Assembly (NCBI GenBank): GCA_031316115.1
Contig: JALDRC010000004.1
Coordinates: 124,001 to 188,000 of the forward strand
Direction: 5' to 3'
DNA: 64,000 nucleotides
From: Nitrososphaeraceae archaeon
Lineage (GTDB): Archaea > Thermoproteota > Nitrososphaeria > Nitrososphaerales > Nitrososphaeraceae
Shown here: positions 1-8,495 of the stretch, piece by piece
Layout of the letters: each line of letters starts with the position of its first letter
How positions within the stretch are numbered: the stretch's first letter is position 1
Notes under the pieces: model-generated
Told to the model about the DNA's origin: nothing
Database searches by the model: none
What the model saw: the letters and a program-made list of their open reading frames with translations, nothing else
Program-made: the position numbers and the translations under genes

Positions 1-147
1 ACACAAGCAAATCGCAAAGCAATGCCAAATGCAGAATTCGACAAATGGATAAAGCCTGAAGATCTGTCGGATGTAATATTATTTCTAAGTTCAGATAAAG
101 CAAAGACCATAACTGGAGCTGCAATACCAACCTTTGGAATAAATTAA
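1..147 (+). CDS. C-terminal end of an SDR-family oxidoreductase (5' truncated by window)
   Basis: The window opens inside a reading frame that runs without a stop from base 1 to TAA at 145-147, giving 48 residues. The C-terminal stretch reads '[20 protein letters not shown]' followed by '[11 protein letters not shown]'. This is the typical end of a classical short-chain dehydrogenase/reductase, where a helix with 'P.D.A..I.FL.SD.A..ITG' precedes the last beta strand. The Rossmann glycine motif and the Ser-Tyr-Lys active site lie upstream of the window, so substrate and cofactor cannot be judged. Family assignment is fairly firm; the reaction is unknown. Confidence 0.7.
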   Translation, partial: TQANRKAMPNAEFDKWIKPEDLSDVILFLSSDKAKTITGAAIPTFGIN

Positions 148-1352
148 ATGTTAGCAAATATGGATGTGTTGGTCTTAACCTAGGAAATACATGCTCTTAA
201 AGTTTAACATACAAATCCAAGATATTTAGAAAATATTTCAATCTATTAACTAAAAAATCATTATTCAAGAATTATTATTGGTTTTTCAGTAATTACATCA
301 AAATAGGAAAATCTGTATCAATATATGGATCTTGTTAAGTTAATATAATATTTCCATCCTTTAACCAAAAATCATAATTGTTATTTGTTCTAATGTCATT
401 CTAAATAGAGAAAATGATAGTAATAATTTTTATTTTCCTTCTTCTGCCTTTAACAATTGATTTTGGAATAACAATATATTTTTCATTAATTTCTGTTCAG
501 AAAAATTTACATCCAAATCAATAGATGATAAATCTAGTGCCTATTCTAAGGATTTATAAATAATTATATCTGGATTTTATCCATACGTTTTTTTAGATTG
601 TTTTGGCGCGTTTGCTGGTTAAAGTTGCAGAATATTAATATAATTTATCAGAACAACAACACCAACCAAGAGAAGAACATGAGTTAACTAAGTTCTAACA
701 TAGTTAAATAAAAGACAGATGAATTATATGATTATTAAAGATCTAGTAAAAAAATCACACTGTCCTCAAATGACGACAATAATAGAATCCATAGATACAA
801 GCCTATTTCTGTCACCCATGCCCAAGTCCTGCTAGAACGGTCTCAGTGCTATACCGTTCTGGGTATGGGTTGATCCTATAGAAAAATATTAAGAATATAT
901 CAGCTAAACGAAAGTATTGTTAACACATTTTCGGATTAACACAGATGAGTAGTAAAGAATATCTTTTATTTGACTATGAAAACATTCAGTCAATATTAGA
1001 TTTATTGTTACATCTAGTACTGTTGCAACTGCTACTAAAATTATTTAAAGTATTCAAATGCTCAAGAATTTCCTATTTTGATATTTAAGATTTCTTATGA
1101 AAAATAATTTGAACCAGATCAAAGTTAATAAAATTTTACCAATTTTTGTAGTGAGTTTGATATTGAATTCTACCTGTGCAATAATTATATAATCTCATAG
1201 AGCATTCACATTTTAAGTGTTTTATCTACTTATTTACCCTGATTAGCAAAGATCTGCATATTCAGTTACATAATTATAATCTTCTTGTCTATTGTTCTTC
1301 TTGTTGTTTATGTCGTTGATCATATTATTCTATTTTCAACCTATTTGTTTTA
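148..1352. other. 1.2-kb AT-rich region without a convincing gene
   Basis: No open frame with coding character was found on either strand. The one sharp feature is the GC-rich stem structure at 814-870, listed separately. On the minus strand between about 180 and 600, short coding-like stretches are broken by many stops, which may be the residue of a dead gene. The rest looks like ordinary AT-rich spacer. Confidence 0.6.
814..870. ncRNA. putative structured RNA: 18-bp two-part stem with a 10-nt one-sided bulge
   Basis: Bases 814-823 (acccatgccc) pair with 861-870 (gggtatgggt), ten pairs including one G-U. Bases 834-841 (agaacggt) pair perfectly with 853-860 (accgttct), eight pairs. The loop is 11 nt (842-852). 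The 3' arms abut, whereas the 5' arms are separated by 10 nt (824-833), so the fold is one long hairpin with a single asymmetric bulge. It is clearly richer in G+C than the surrounding 1.2 kb. It does not fit a tRNA, and no ACA or C/D boxes were seen. The element is nearly symmetric, so the transcribed strand is uncertain. It could be a small RNA, a guide-like hairpin, or a relic of a mobile-element end. The structure is visible; the function is inferred. Confidence 0.4.
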
Positions 1353-1742
1353 ATGACATTTACTAGGTCATTTACAATAAAAATATATCACAGAATACCT
1401 AACAGGAATTCAGATATGTACAAGGAAACTAAAGATATTCCGTTTGAAACTCATTTAGTTCAAATAGATGAAATCATTAAAGGTAGACTTTTAGAATTAA
1501 GAAAATTTGTAAATTCTTTAGGAAATAATGTTATCGAAGAAGTCAGACCACACAGAATATCATATTCAAAGACAATAGTGTTTCGTGTTTTTTTAGATAT
1601 TCAACCCATTAACAATGAACTAATTCTATCCATCAAAAGAGATAGAAGAAATCCTGCTAAAATATTTAAGATATCATGTAACAATCATGACTTGAATGAA
1701 ATAAAAAAAGAAATTGAATATGCTTATAAAAATATCAAATGA
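1353..1742 (+). CDS. DUF5655-like small protein
   Basis: A 129-residue frame. The region from about residue 22, with 'IDEIIKGRLLELRKFVNSL', 'EEVRPHRISYSKTIVFRVFL', 'LILSIKR' and 'LNEIKKEIEYAYKNI', resembles the DUF5655 fold found in predicted transport-associated or stand-alone proteins, usually as 'LR..I..L...VEE......IAY'. The lysine and arginine ligands usually conserved there are only partly recognisable. A second ATG at 1416 (residue 22) may be the true start, because the first 21 residues look unstructured and basic. It sits alone in a gene-poor stretch, convergent with the acylphosphatase gene 18 bp away. No function is assigned. Confidence 0.55.
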   Translation: MTFTRSFTIKIYHRIPNRNSDMYKETKDIPFETHLVQIDEIIKGRLLELRKFVNSLGNNVIEEVRPHRISYSKTIVFRVFLDIQPINNELILSIKRDRRNPAKIFKISCNNHDLNEIKKEIEYAYKNIK

Positions 1743-1760
1743 TCGATAATTTATCGATCT

Positions 1761-2090
1761 TCAATAGACGATTTTAAAATCAGTGTATTCCCCTATAAAT
1801 CTCTCATAAAGTATTTCAACTTTATCTACTCTACTATCCTGGGGTCCCTTGTGACACCATTCGACAACTTTATCTACATCTGACTTTAAACCTTCTAAAA
1901 TACTTTCAACATCTCCATTTTTGAGATTTCTAACCCAACCAGTTACATTATTTTCTGTAGAAATTTCTTGAAGATGTTTCCGGAAATAAACTCCTTGAAC
2001 CTTACCAGAAACAACTAGATGTACTCTTACATGTTCTAATTGTTTATTTTTTTCATTATAAGCATCTCTATTTAGGTCATTATTACTCAA
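1761..2090 (-). CDS. acyP: acylphosphatase
   Basis: A 109-residue protein hydrolysing the carboxyl-phosphate bond of acylphosphates such as carbamoyl phosphate and 1,3-bisphosphoglycerate. The core starts near residue 21, after an unusual polar N-terminal extension. Both catalytic residues are in place: Arg37 in 'VQGVYFRKHL', the phosphate-binding loop, and Asn55 in 'GWVRNLKNGDVE'. The family is normally about 90-98 residues, so the first 18 or so may be non-conserved or the start may lie further in, though no later methionine fits well. It faces the DUF5655-like gene and is separated by 188 bp from the IS6 element. Identification is firm; the physiological substrate is not known from sequence. 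Confidence 0.9.
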   Translation of the reverse strand: MSNNDLNRDAYNEKNKQLEHVRVHLVVSGKVQGVYFRKHLQEISTENNVTGWVRNLKNGDVESILEGLKSDVDKVVEWCHKGPQDSRVDKVEILYERFIGEYTDFKIVY

Positions 2091-2270
2091 TATAAATAAA
2101 TGAAAATAAGATGATCAAATATAAATTATGAGAAAAACCTCACAGTATTTTCTTCATATTATTTTTTTTCAAAAAAAAGTTCTTTTTAACAGGACTTTTT
2201 TCGAATTACTTTACCATTTCCAACAGTTTTCATTACCATAATTTTTCTAGTTTAAAATGAGATTACATAT

Positions 2271-2278
2271 CAAAAACT
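2271..2278. repeat. left target-site duplication of the IS6 element
   Basis: The 8 bases caaaaact directly precede the left inverted repeat and recur immediately outside the right one at 3000-3007. Eight-base duplications are the rule for IS6-family insertions. Confidence 0.85.
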
Positions 2279-2999
2279 GGCTCTGTTAATTTAAGATAAT
2301 ATTCACCTCCTTTTCTAACTCAAAATGATTATTATTTGCTATGGTATCATTGTACATAGAGATAAAGAATTGTATCCAGTTATGTACATGAAATAGATTG
2401 CATTCCTGTTGTCTACATGGATAGTAATCATCAAATGATTCAATTCTATCCTTCAAAAACTGGTTTACTCTTTCCATCAAACTTTTCTGAATTGGTGAAT
2501 GTAGATAGTATTTCAATCCAATTACGTTACATGCTTGATTATACCAGGTACCACCATCTGTATAGACAGTATGTTTTCCATATCTGGATACAAGAGATCT
2601 GATAAAATTCTCTGCCACAAACATGTTTCTCTCTTCAGAAATATAGATTCCAAGCACTGAAGAGTTAATTGGTTCAATACAAATCCATAACCAAAAATGC
2701 TGGTTACCAATCTGAATAACTGTTTCATCTATAACAAAAGCAGTTACTCTTTTTCTTTTGTAGATCCGGGAGGAACCAAATCTTTGTATCCAATTCCAAA
2801 CAGAAACATAACTTCTTTTATCATCTCTAAATATTACTAATGCTTTAGATGTATTACGTAAACTCAAACCAAGAAAGTATAGATAAAGATAATACATGAC
2901 AATATAATTAGGTGTTCTAGTTCTTTCAAATTTGATTTGATTCATATGATAAATAGAATGTTCTTAGCTATAGCTGTTTCTGCTTAAGTTAACAGAGCC
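2279..2999 (-). mobile_element. complete IS6-family insertion sequence (721 bp)
   Basis: The ends are inverted repeats: ggctctgttaatttaag at 2279-2295, and its near-complement at 2983-2999, identical at 16 of 17 positions. The GGCxCTGTT start is the IS6-family signature. An 8-bp direct duplication flanks the element. Nearly all the interior is one transposase gene on the minus strand that begins 54 bp from the right end and stops 7 bp from the left. Ends, duplication and gene are all undamaged, so the insertion looks recent and possibly still active. Confidence 0.92.
2286..2945 (-). CDS. IS6-family DDE transposase
   Basis: A 219-residue DDE transposase, close to the 220-240 residues usual for IS6. 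Visible catalytic residues are Asp in 'AFVIDETVIQ', Asp in 'VYTDGGTWY', and Glu in 'SLMERVNQFLKDRIESFDDY', with the conserved Arg/Lys one turn later. The N-terminal part ('YYLYLYFLGLSLRNTSKAL') matches the helix-turn-helix segment before the catalytic core. The protein would cut and join the 17-bp ends of its own element through cointegrate formation, as known for the family. No frameshift or internal stop is present. Confidence 0.92.
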   Translation of the reverse strand: MNQIKFERTRTPNYIVMYYLYLYFLGLSLRNTSKALVIFRDDKRSYVSVWNWIQRFGSSRIYKRKRVTAFVIDETVIQIGNQHFWLWICIEPINSSVLGIYISEERNMFVAENFIRSLVSRYGKHTVYTDGGTWYNQACNVIGLKYYLHSPIQKSLMERVNQFLKDRIESFDDYYPCRQQECNLFHVHNWIQFFISMYNDTIANNNHFELEKEVNIILN

Positions 3000-3007
3000 C
3001 AAAAACT
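3000..3007. repeat. right target-site duplication of the IS6 element
   Basis: The bases caaaaact immediately follow the right inverted repeat and match the copy at 2271-2278 exactly. Confidence 0.85.
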
Positions 3008-4340
3008 ATCGAATAAGCTTCAACAAGGTAAAAAGAAACATAATTTCCAATATTAACATTAAGATTTGAAAGGCACAATATATGAATTACATCATAGGAA
3101 GCATATAAAGCCCATGTTATTGTAGGTATTTTGTTTAGGATCCTTTAAATCTCATTGATTTAATCTAATTGATGTTGTGCTATTTAGAGATAGCTCTAAT
3201 TTCTCTGGGATATTCATGTTCTAAAAATATAGTATAAAGTAAAATATAATACAAAGCACAAACTAGAGTTATTTTATTTCTTTTATATTCAGTTGTATTT
3301 ATTATTTTGGAAGCTAAAATCTTTTCCTCATTGGCGTGGATTTTATTATACATAATCAACAAAAATTATCCACAGGTATAAGACAATTCATTTAATCTCT
3401 AAATATTTATTTGTCAGTTCTCCAGATAAGGGTACAGATATATTATAAGGAACATTAGTTGCTCTCCAATAGGATTAGTATTCCCAATAAAAGAAATATA
3501 CTATTTTACCCTTGAAGATAAGAAATCAAGATATGATCTACTGCCAAATAAACATAGAAAATAAGTTAGTTACCAACATTTATAAAAATGAAATCTCCCA
3601 ATTCTAGAGATTATCTAAACTATATATGTTTGATTATTTAGTCATTTTAAATGCTACTGCCATTAAAATGAATATATATTTTCCGTTGCTATGATTTTGG
3701 ATAACATTTGTATCAATCCTATAGGTGATAAAGTTTTGGTTTTACTTTTATTTTAGATATTATTTAATCCATGATGAATATTCTAGCAAAAGAACTTAAT
3801 ATCATAGTATTCGCACTTTTACTTTATATTCTTCCTAATCTAGACCAATATAAATAACGTTATTAAATTGAAAGATCATATTTTAGTAGAACATAATTCT
3901 TCGAATGAACTATTATCAAATATAGTTCTGTAATCTATAAAATAAAAGTGTATGAATGTATTAAAAATTCGTTTGAATATACAATTCTTGTATCATCTTT
4001 ATACCTTGAATAAGGATTTTGAAAATATCTAAGGTTAATGTAATCTTGCTTCGTATACGATATAAACTGGTGCTTCCATATTTTTATACCAATCGATTTA
4101 TCTCAAATTAACGAATGTATGGATCTGGAATTTTCCCCCATTTTTTTAGGAGCTATCTATAAAATATACAAATTAAAATTGTTATTAATAATTATTAAAA
4201 AAATTCTTTTAAATGGGTAAAAATATTTTTAAAACATGAACATGTAATTTATAAAGTACATTGTTTAGTTCAATTATCCTAAACTACATTAATAAAATAT
4301 CATATCTAATAGGTAGAAACAAAAGTAAAGATAAGCTATC
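3008..4340. other. 1.3-kb AT-rich region without a convincing gene
   Basis: No frame with recognisable coding character was found between the IS6 element and the cdc48 stop. The longest frame, 60 codons on the minus strand at 3180-3362, has no family resemblance and is treated as chance. No tRNA-like or GC-rich structured segment was seen. Confidence 0.6.
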
Positions 4341-6512
4341 CTAACGATAGTATGGAACAGTTACTTTTTGATCTGGTCGTGTATCACGTTGTTTCTTTAT
4401 TTTCCTAACTGCATTCTCATAATCTTTCATTGAAATGAAAGCTTCAGACGTATGTTTAGCAGCTTCTTCAGGGGAAGAATATTTTCTCAGATAATCTTGT
4501 AAAACAAATGATATTGCTACATTAACAACTGAGCTAACATCTGCTCCTGTAAACCCATCAGTAAGTTCTGATATTTTTTCAAAATCAATATCACTAGAAT
4601 TAGGTTTATTTTTTGAACTCATTTCTAATATGATACGTCTTGTTTTCTTATCAGGAAGGGGTACGAATAATATCTTATCAAATCTTCCTGGTCTCAGTAA
4701 GGCAGGATCAATCATATCTGAACGATTAGTAGCAGCAAGAACGACAACACCAGACAAGGCTTGAATACCATCCATTTCGGTTAGTAATTGGGAGACTACC
4801 CGTTCTGCTACCATACTATCACTTTCTAGTCCTCTGATTGGAGCTATAGAATCTACTTCATCAAAGAATATAACACAAGGTGAAGCCTGTCTTGCACGTC
4901 TAAAGATTTCACGTATACCTTTTTCAGATTCTCCTACCCATTTTGACAAAAGTTCTGGGCCTTTAACACTTATGAAGTTGGCTTCCGATTCTGTTGCAAC
5001 TGCTTTAGCTAACATGGTCTTGCCTGTTCCAGATGGACCATGTAATAGCACACCTTTTGGTATTGTATGTCCAAGTTTGTTATACATATCTGGAAAACGC
5101 ATGGGCCATTCTACTGCTTCCTGTAGTTCATGTTTAACTTCTTCTAGACCACCTATTTCTGACCAATGTACGTCTGGGGGTTCCAGATAAACTTCTCTCA
5201 TAGCTGATGGCAATACATCTTTTATAGCATGTTCAAAATCACTCATGGTTATGATTAGTTTGTTCAATACGTCTGGTGCTAGTTTTTCGTCTTCCAAATT
5301 AAGTTGTGGGAGAAGACGTCTAAGGCATTTCATTGCTGCTTCTTTGCATAGATATTCTAGATCAGCTCCAACAAATCCATGAGTTATTCCTGCAATCTTG
5401 TCTTGATCTACATCTGTATCAAGTGGCATGTTACGAGTATGGATTTGTAAAATCTCAAGTCTACCTCGTTTGTCTGGAACCTTTATCTCGATCTCTCTAT
5501 CAAACCTTCCTGGACGTCTTAGTGCTTGGTCTAGTGCATTTGGTCTGTTTGTTGCCGCTATTACGATAACTTTACCTCTTGCTTCAAGACCGTCCATTAA
5601 GGATAACAATTGTGATACAACTCTTCTTTCTACCTCTCCTGTTACTTCCTCTCTTTTTGGAGCAATAGAATCTATCTCGTCAACAAACATTATAGAAGGA
5701 GCTTTTTCTTTTGCTTCTTTGAATATCTCTCTAAGACGAGCTTCAGATTCACCGTAGAATTTGCTCATGATTTCTGGACCAGAGATACTGATGAAATGAG
5801 AGTTACTTTCATTGGCAACTGCCTTTGCCAAAAGTGTCTTGCCTGTTCCAGGTGGTCCATGTAATAGTACACCTTTTGGAGCTTCTATTCCAAGTTTCTC
5901 AAATATTTCGGGATGTCTTAATGGAAGTTCAATCATTTCTCGTACTTTTTGTATCTCTTCTCTTAACCCACCAATATCTTCATATGTAACTTGAGGGACT
6001 CCACGGAGGGTTTCGCCTTTTTCTGCGATATGAAATATAGTTTTTTGAGTTACAAGTACAGCGTCTGCATTGGCAGGGGATACACCAATAACTTGGAATG
6101 TTAGACGTCCTCCAAAATATGGAACCATGACATTATCTCCCTTAATAATTGGAACACTTTCTAATGCGTCAGCAAGATAGCGTTCATCTATTGGGGGAAT
6201 AGCTTCAAGAGGAGAAAGTAAAATTTTTTCTGCATTTAAAGATTTAATTTTTTTAACAAAAACATTATCACCTATAGCAATTCCAGAATTATTTCTTACA
6301 AGACCATCAATTCTTATAATGCCTTTTCCTTCGTCTGAAGGATAAAGTGGTAAACACTTTGCAGTGGTTCTACGTTTGCCCCTGATTTCTATGACATCAC
6401 CAGTAGAAACAGCTAAAGAATCCATAGTATCATAATCAATTCGAGCAATGCCACGACCTACATCACGTGTGTAAGCCTCTAGTACCTTTAGGGAAATAGT
6501 GTTCTGGCTCAA
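4341..6512 (-). CDS. cdc48: Cdc48/VCP-like AAA+ ATPase (VAT)
   Basis: A 723-residue double-ring AAA+ unfoldase. Residues 1 to about 180 form the Cdc48 N-domain (double-psi barrel plus the second subdomain). D1 has Walker A 'GPPGTGKT' near residue 218, Walker B '[14 protein letters not shown]', and an arginine-finger region '[12 protein letters not shown]'. D2 has 'GPSGTGKT' near 493, Walker B '[12 protein letters not shown]', and '[16 protein letters not shown]'. The C-terminus ends 'VPYYR', compatible with the HbYX-type tail by which archaeal Cdc48 proteins can dock on the 20S proteasome; that role is inference here. The gene is monocistronic and divergent from rpl2, with about 236 bp between them. 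Confidence 0.96.
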   Translation of the reverse strand: MSQNTISLKVLEAYTRDVGRGIARIDYDTMDSLAVSTGDVIEIRGKRRTTAKCLPLYPSDEGKGIIRIDGLVRNNSGIAIGDNVFVKKIKSLNAEKILLSPLEAIPPIDERYLADALESVPIIKGDNVMVPYFGGRLTFQVIGVSPANADAVLVTQKTIFHIAEKGETLRGVPQVTYEDIGGLREEIQKVREMIELPLRHPEIFEKLGIEAPKGVLLHGPPGTGKTLLAKAVANESNSHFISISGPEIMSKFYGESEARLREIFKEAKEKAPSIMFVDEIDSIAPKREEVTGEVERRVVSQLLSLMDGLEARGKVIVIAATNRPNALDQALRRPGRFDREIEIKVPDKRGRLEILQIHTRNMPLDTDVDQDKIAGITHGFVGADLEYLCKEAAMKCLRRLLPQLNLEDEKLAPDVLNKLIITMSDFEHAIKDVLPSAMREVYLEPPDVHWSEIGGLEEVKHELQEAVEWPMRFPDMYNKLGHTIPKGVLLHGPSGTGKTMLAKAVATESEANFISVKGPELLSKWVGESEKGIREIFRRARQASPCVIFFDEVDSIAPIRGLESDSMVAERVVSQLLTEMDGIQALSGVVVLAATNRSDMIDPALLRPGRFDKILFVPLPDKKTRRIILEMSSKNKPNSSDIDFEKISELTDGFTGADVSSVVNVAISFVLQDYLRKYSSPEEAAKHTSEAFISMKDYENAVRKIKKQRDTRPDQKVTVPYYR

Positions 6513-6748
6513 TACACTTATGAATTATCAATCAAAAATCACATAATAATCTTTGGATGCTTTCATAAAAAAAATTTTGACAAAATATCTTTTCTTTTAC
6601 TTTTTATTCGTATAAAATTAAGTAAAAATAATCATGATTCTAAGATTATAAACTAGATCAGGATGGATAATTAATTATATATACCATTTTACCATTCAAA
6701 ACACAAAAGTTAAAATCACCTAACGATATCGATTCCTTTAGATTTACT

Positions 6749-7480
6749 TTGGGAAAGAGACCACTAGTACGTAGACGAGGACGTGGAGGAAAACAATTTA
6801 GAGCCATCAAAGTAGGAAAAATTGCTGCAGCAAAATATCCAAATTTCAAATTAGATGAGAAACACTCTGGCGAGATAGTTGATATTGTTCATGAAAAGGG
6901 AAGAGATGCTCCATTAGCTAAAGTAAAATTTGATAATAATTTAATTTCTTTTATTCCAGCTCCAGTGGGTATTGCTGTTGGTAGTACTATACAAACAGGA
7001 ATAGGTACACCAGCAATTCCAAAAAATATATTGCCGTTAGAATCTATCCCAGATGGGACTATTATATGTAATATTGAACGAAATGCAGGGGATGGAGGAA
7101 AGTTAATAAAAGCTGCTGGTTCTTCAGCGGTTGTATTTTCACACACTACCGAGGGTGTGAGTTTAAAACTACCTTCTGGAAAATTCCTCACAATAAATCA
7201 AAAATGTAGAGCAATGATAGGGACTATTGCTGGTTCTGGGCGAATGGAAAAACCTTTCCTAAAAGCTGGAAACAAAGCAAAATATATGAAAGCTAGAGGT
7301 AAATTATATCCAAAGGTTCGAGGAATAGCTCAAGCGGCGGTTTATCACCCTCATGGAGGTGGTAGACATCAGCACATAGGCCGTCAATCATCAGTCAGCA
7401 GAAACACGCCGCCAGGTAGAAAGGTTGGAATCATAGCTCCACGAAAAACAGGAAGAGGTAGGTTAAAAGAACGCAGGTAA
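6749..7480 (+). CDS. rpl2: 50S ribosomal protein L2
   Basis: A 243-residue L2 protein, which binds 23S rRNA near the peptidyl-transferase centre. The start is TTG at 6749, fixed by the archaeal N-terminus 'GKRPLVRRRGRGGKQFRA'. The conserved C-terminal block 'HPHGGGRHQHIGRQSSVSRN' contains the invariant histidine loop, followed by the basic tail 'GRKVGIIAPRKTGRGR'. Length matches archaeal L2 (about 240). It stands alone between cdc48 and argF, away from the L3-L4-L23 genes that normally precede it. Confidence 0.96.
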   Translation: MGKRPLVRRRGRGGKQFRAIKVGKIAAAKYPNFKLDEKHSGEIVDIVHEKGRDAPLAKVKFDNNLISFIPAPVGIAVGSTIQTGIGTPAIPKNILPLESIPDGTIICNIERNAGDGGKLIKAAGSSAVVFSHTTEGVSLKLPSGKFLTINQKCRAMIGTIAGSGRMEKPFLKAGNKAKYMKARGKLYPKVRGIAQAAVYHPHGGGRHQHIGRQSSVSRNTPPGRKVGIIAPRKTGRGRLKERR

Positions 7481-7553
7481 CAATTTATTTCTGATTATCA
7501 TTTTATAATACTATTTTATTTGTGCTATTATCTCAAGTGTCGTTTGATATTCT

Positions 7554-8495
7554 TTACGATATTTCTAACAATGAGCACAATAATGCTTTTTGTATATGTA
7601 ATCTGTTTTCTGCTTCATCCCAAACAACAGAAGATTTTCCGTCAATTATTTCAGCAGTTACTTCTTGACCCCTTTTTGCTGGTAAACAATGCATAAAAAT
7701 AACATCATTTTGTGCATGTCTTAAAAGATCGGAATTAACTTGATATTTGGGAAGGAAAATTTTTTCTCTTTGGATTTTTTCATTATCTTTTCCAAGTGAA
7801 ACAAAAGTATCAGTTATCACAATATCTGCATCTTTAACTGCTTTAATAGGGTCATTTATTACATTAATATTACAATTATTTTGTTTTCCTTCTTTCTGTG
7901 CCAATTTAACTATCCATTCTAACGGTTCATATCCTTTTGGACATGCTGCTGTCATATTTATTCCAGTTTTGGCACATCCTATTAGAAGATCATTACAAAC
8001 ATTGAATCCATCTCCTACCCACGCAAGAGACAATCCCTCTAATTTCCCTTTATGTTCTCTAATAGTAAGAAGATCAGCCAATATTTGACATGGATGAAAT
8101 CGATCTGACAAACCATTGATAACGGGAATTGTCGATGACGTTGATAATTTTTCGAGATCTGTATGATCATATACTCTTGCCATTATACAATCAAGATATA
8201 AAGATAAAGTCCTACCTGTATCTTCTATTGTTTCTCCTTTTGATAACTGCATATCATTTGGGCCCAAAAATAGAGCGTGTCCTCCTAGTTGTAACATTCC
8301 AGCTTCAAAACTTACTCTTGTACGTGTAGAAGGTTTTTGAAAAATCATTCCTAATATTTTTCCTTTTAGTAATTGTCTGTATTTGCCTGAGTCAACTTCT
8401 TGTTTAAATTTTTCAGCGGTATCTAATAACATATGAATTTCATTAGAATCGAGATCCTGTAGACTAAGAATGTATCTATTCTTTAAGAATGTCAT
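7554..8495 (-). CDS. argF: ornithine carbamoyltransferase
   Basis: A 313-residue enzyme joining carbamoyl phosphate and ornithine to make citrulline in arginine synthesis. Carbamoyl-phosphate motif 'STRTR' lies at residues 56-60, 'HPCQ' at 134-137, and the ornithine loop 'HCLPAKRG' near 270; the 'D.FVSLG' segment near 225 also fits OTC rather than aspartate transcarbamylase. The start ATG at 8495 lies inside the end of ftsY, a 20-bp overlap in another frame, so translation is likely coupled and the genes share a transcript. No other arg gene is in the window. Confidence 0.94.
   Translation of the reverse strand: MTFLKNRYILSLQDLDSNEIHMLLDTAEKFKQEVDSGKYRQLLKGKILGMIFQKPSTRTRVSFEAGMLQLGGHALFLGPNDMQLSKGETIEDTGRTLSLYLDCIMARVYDHTDLEKLSTSSTIPVINGLSDRFHPCQILADLLTIREHKGKLEGLSLAWVGDGFNVCNDLLIGCAKTGINMTAACPKGYEPLEWIVKLAQKEGKQNNCNINVINDPIKAVKDADIVITDTFVSLGKDNEKIQREKIFLPKYQVNSDLLRHAQNDVIFMHCLPAKRGQEVTAEIIDGKSSVVWDEAENRLHIQKALLCSLLEIS

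Noticed and set aside
2417-2728. Frames on both strands inside the IS6 transposase
   Set aside because: Shadows of the transposase gene; no programmed-frameshift signal was seen.
3180-3362. 60-codon frame on the minus strand
   Set aside because: No family resemblance, hydrophobic/basic mix typical of AT-rich chance frames, and no neighbour to support it.
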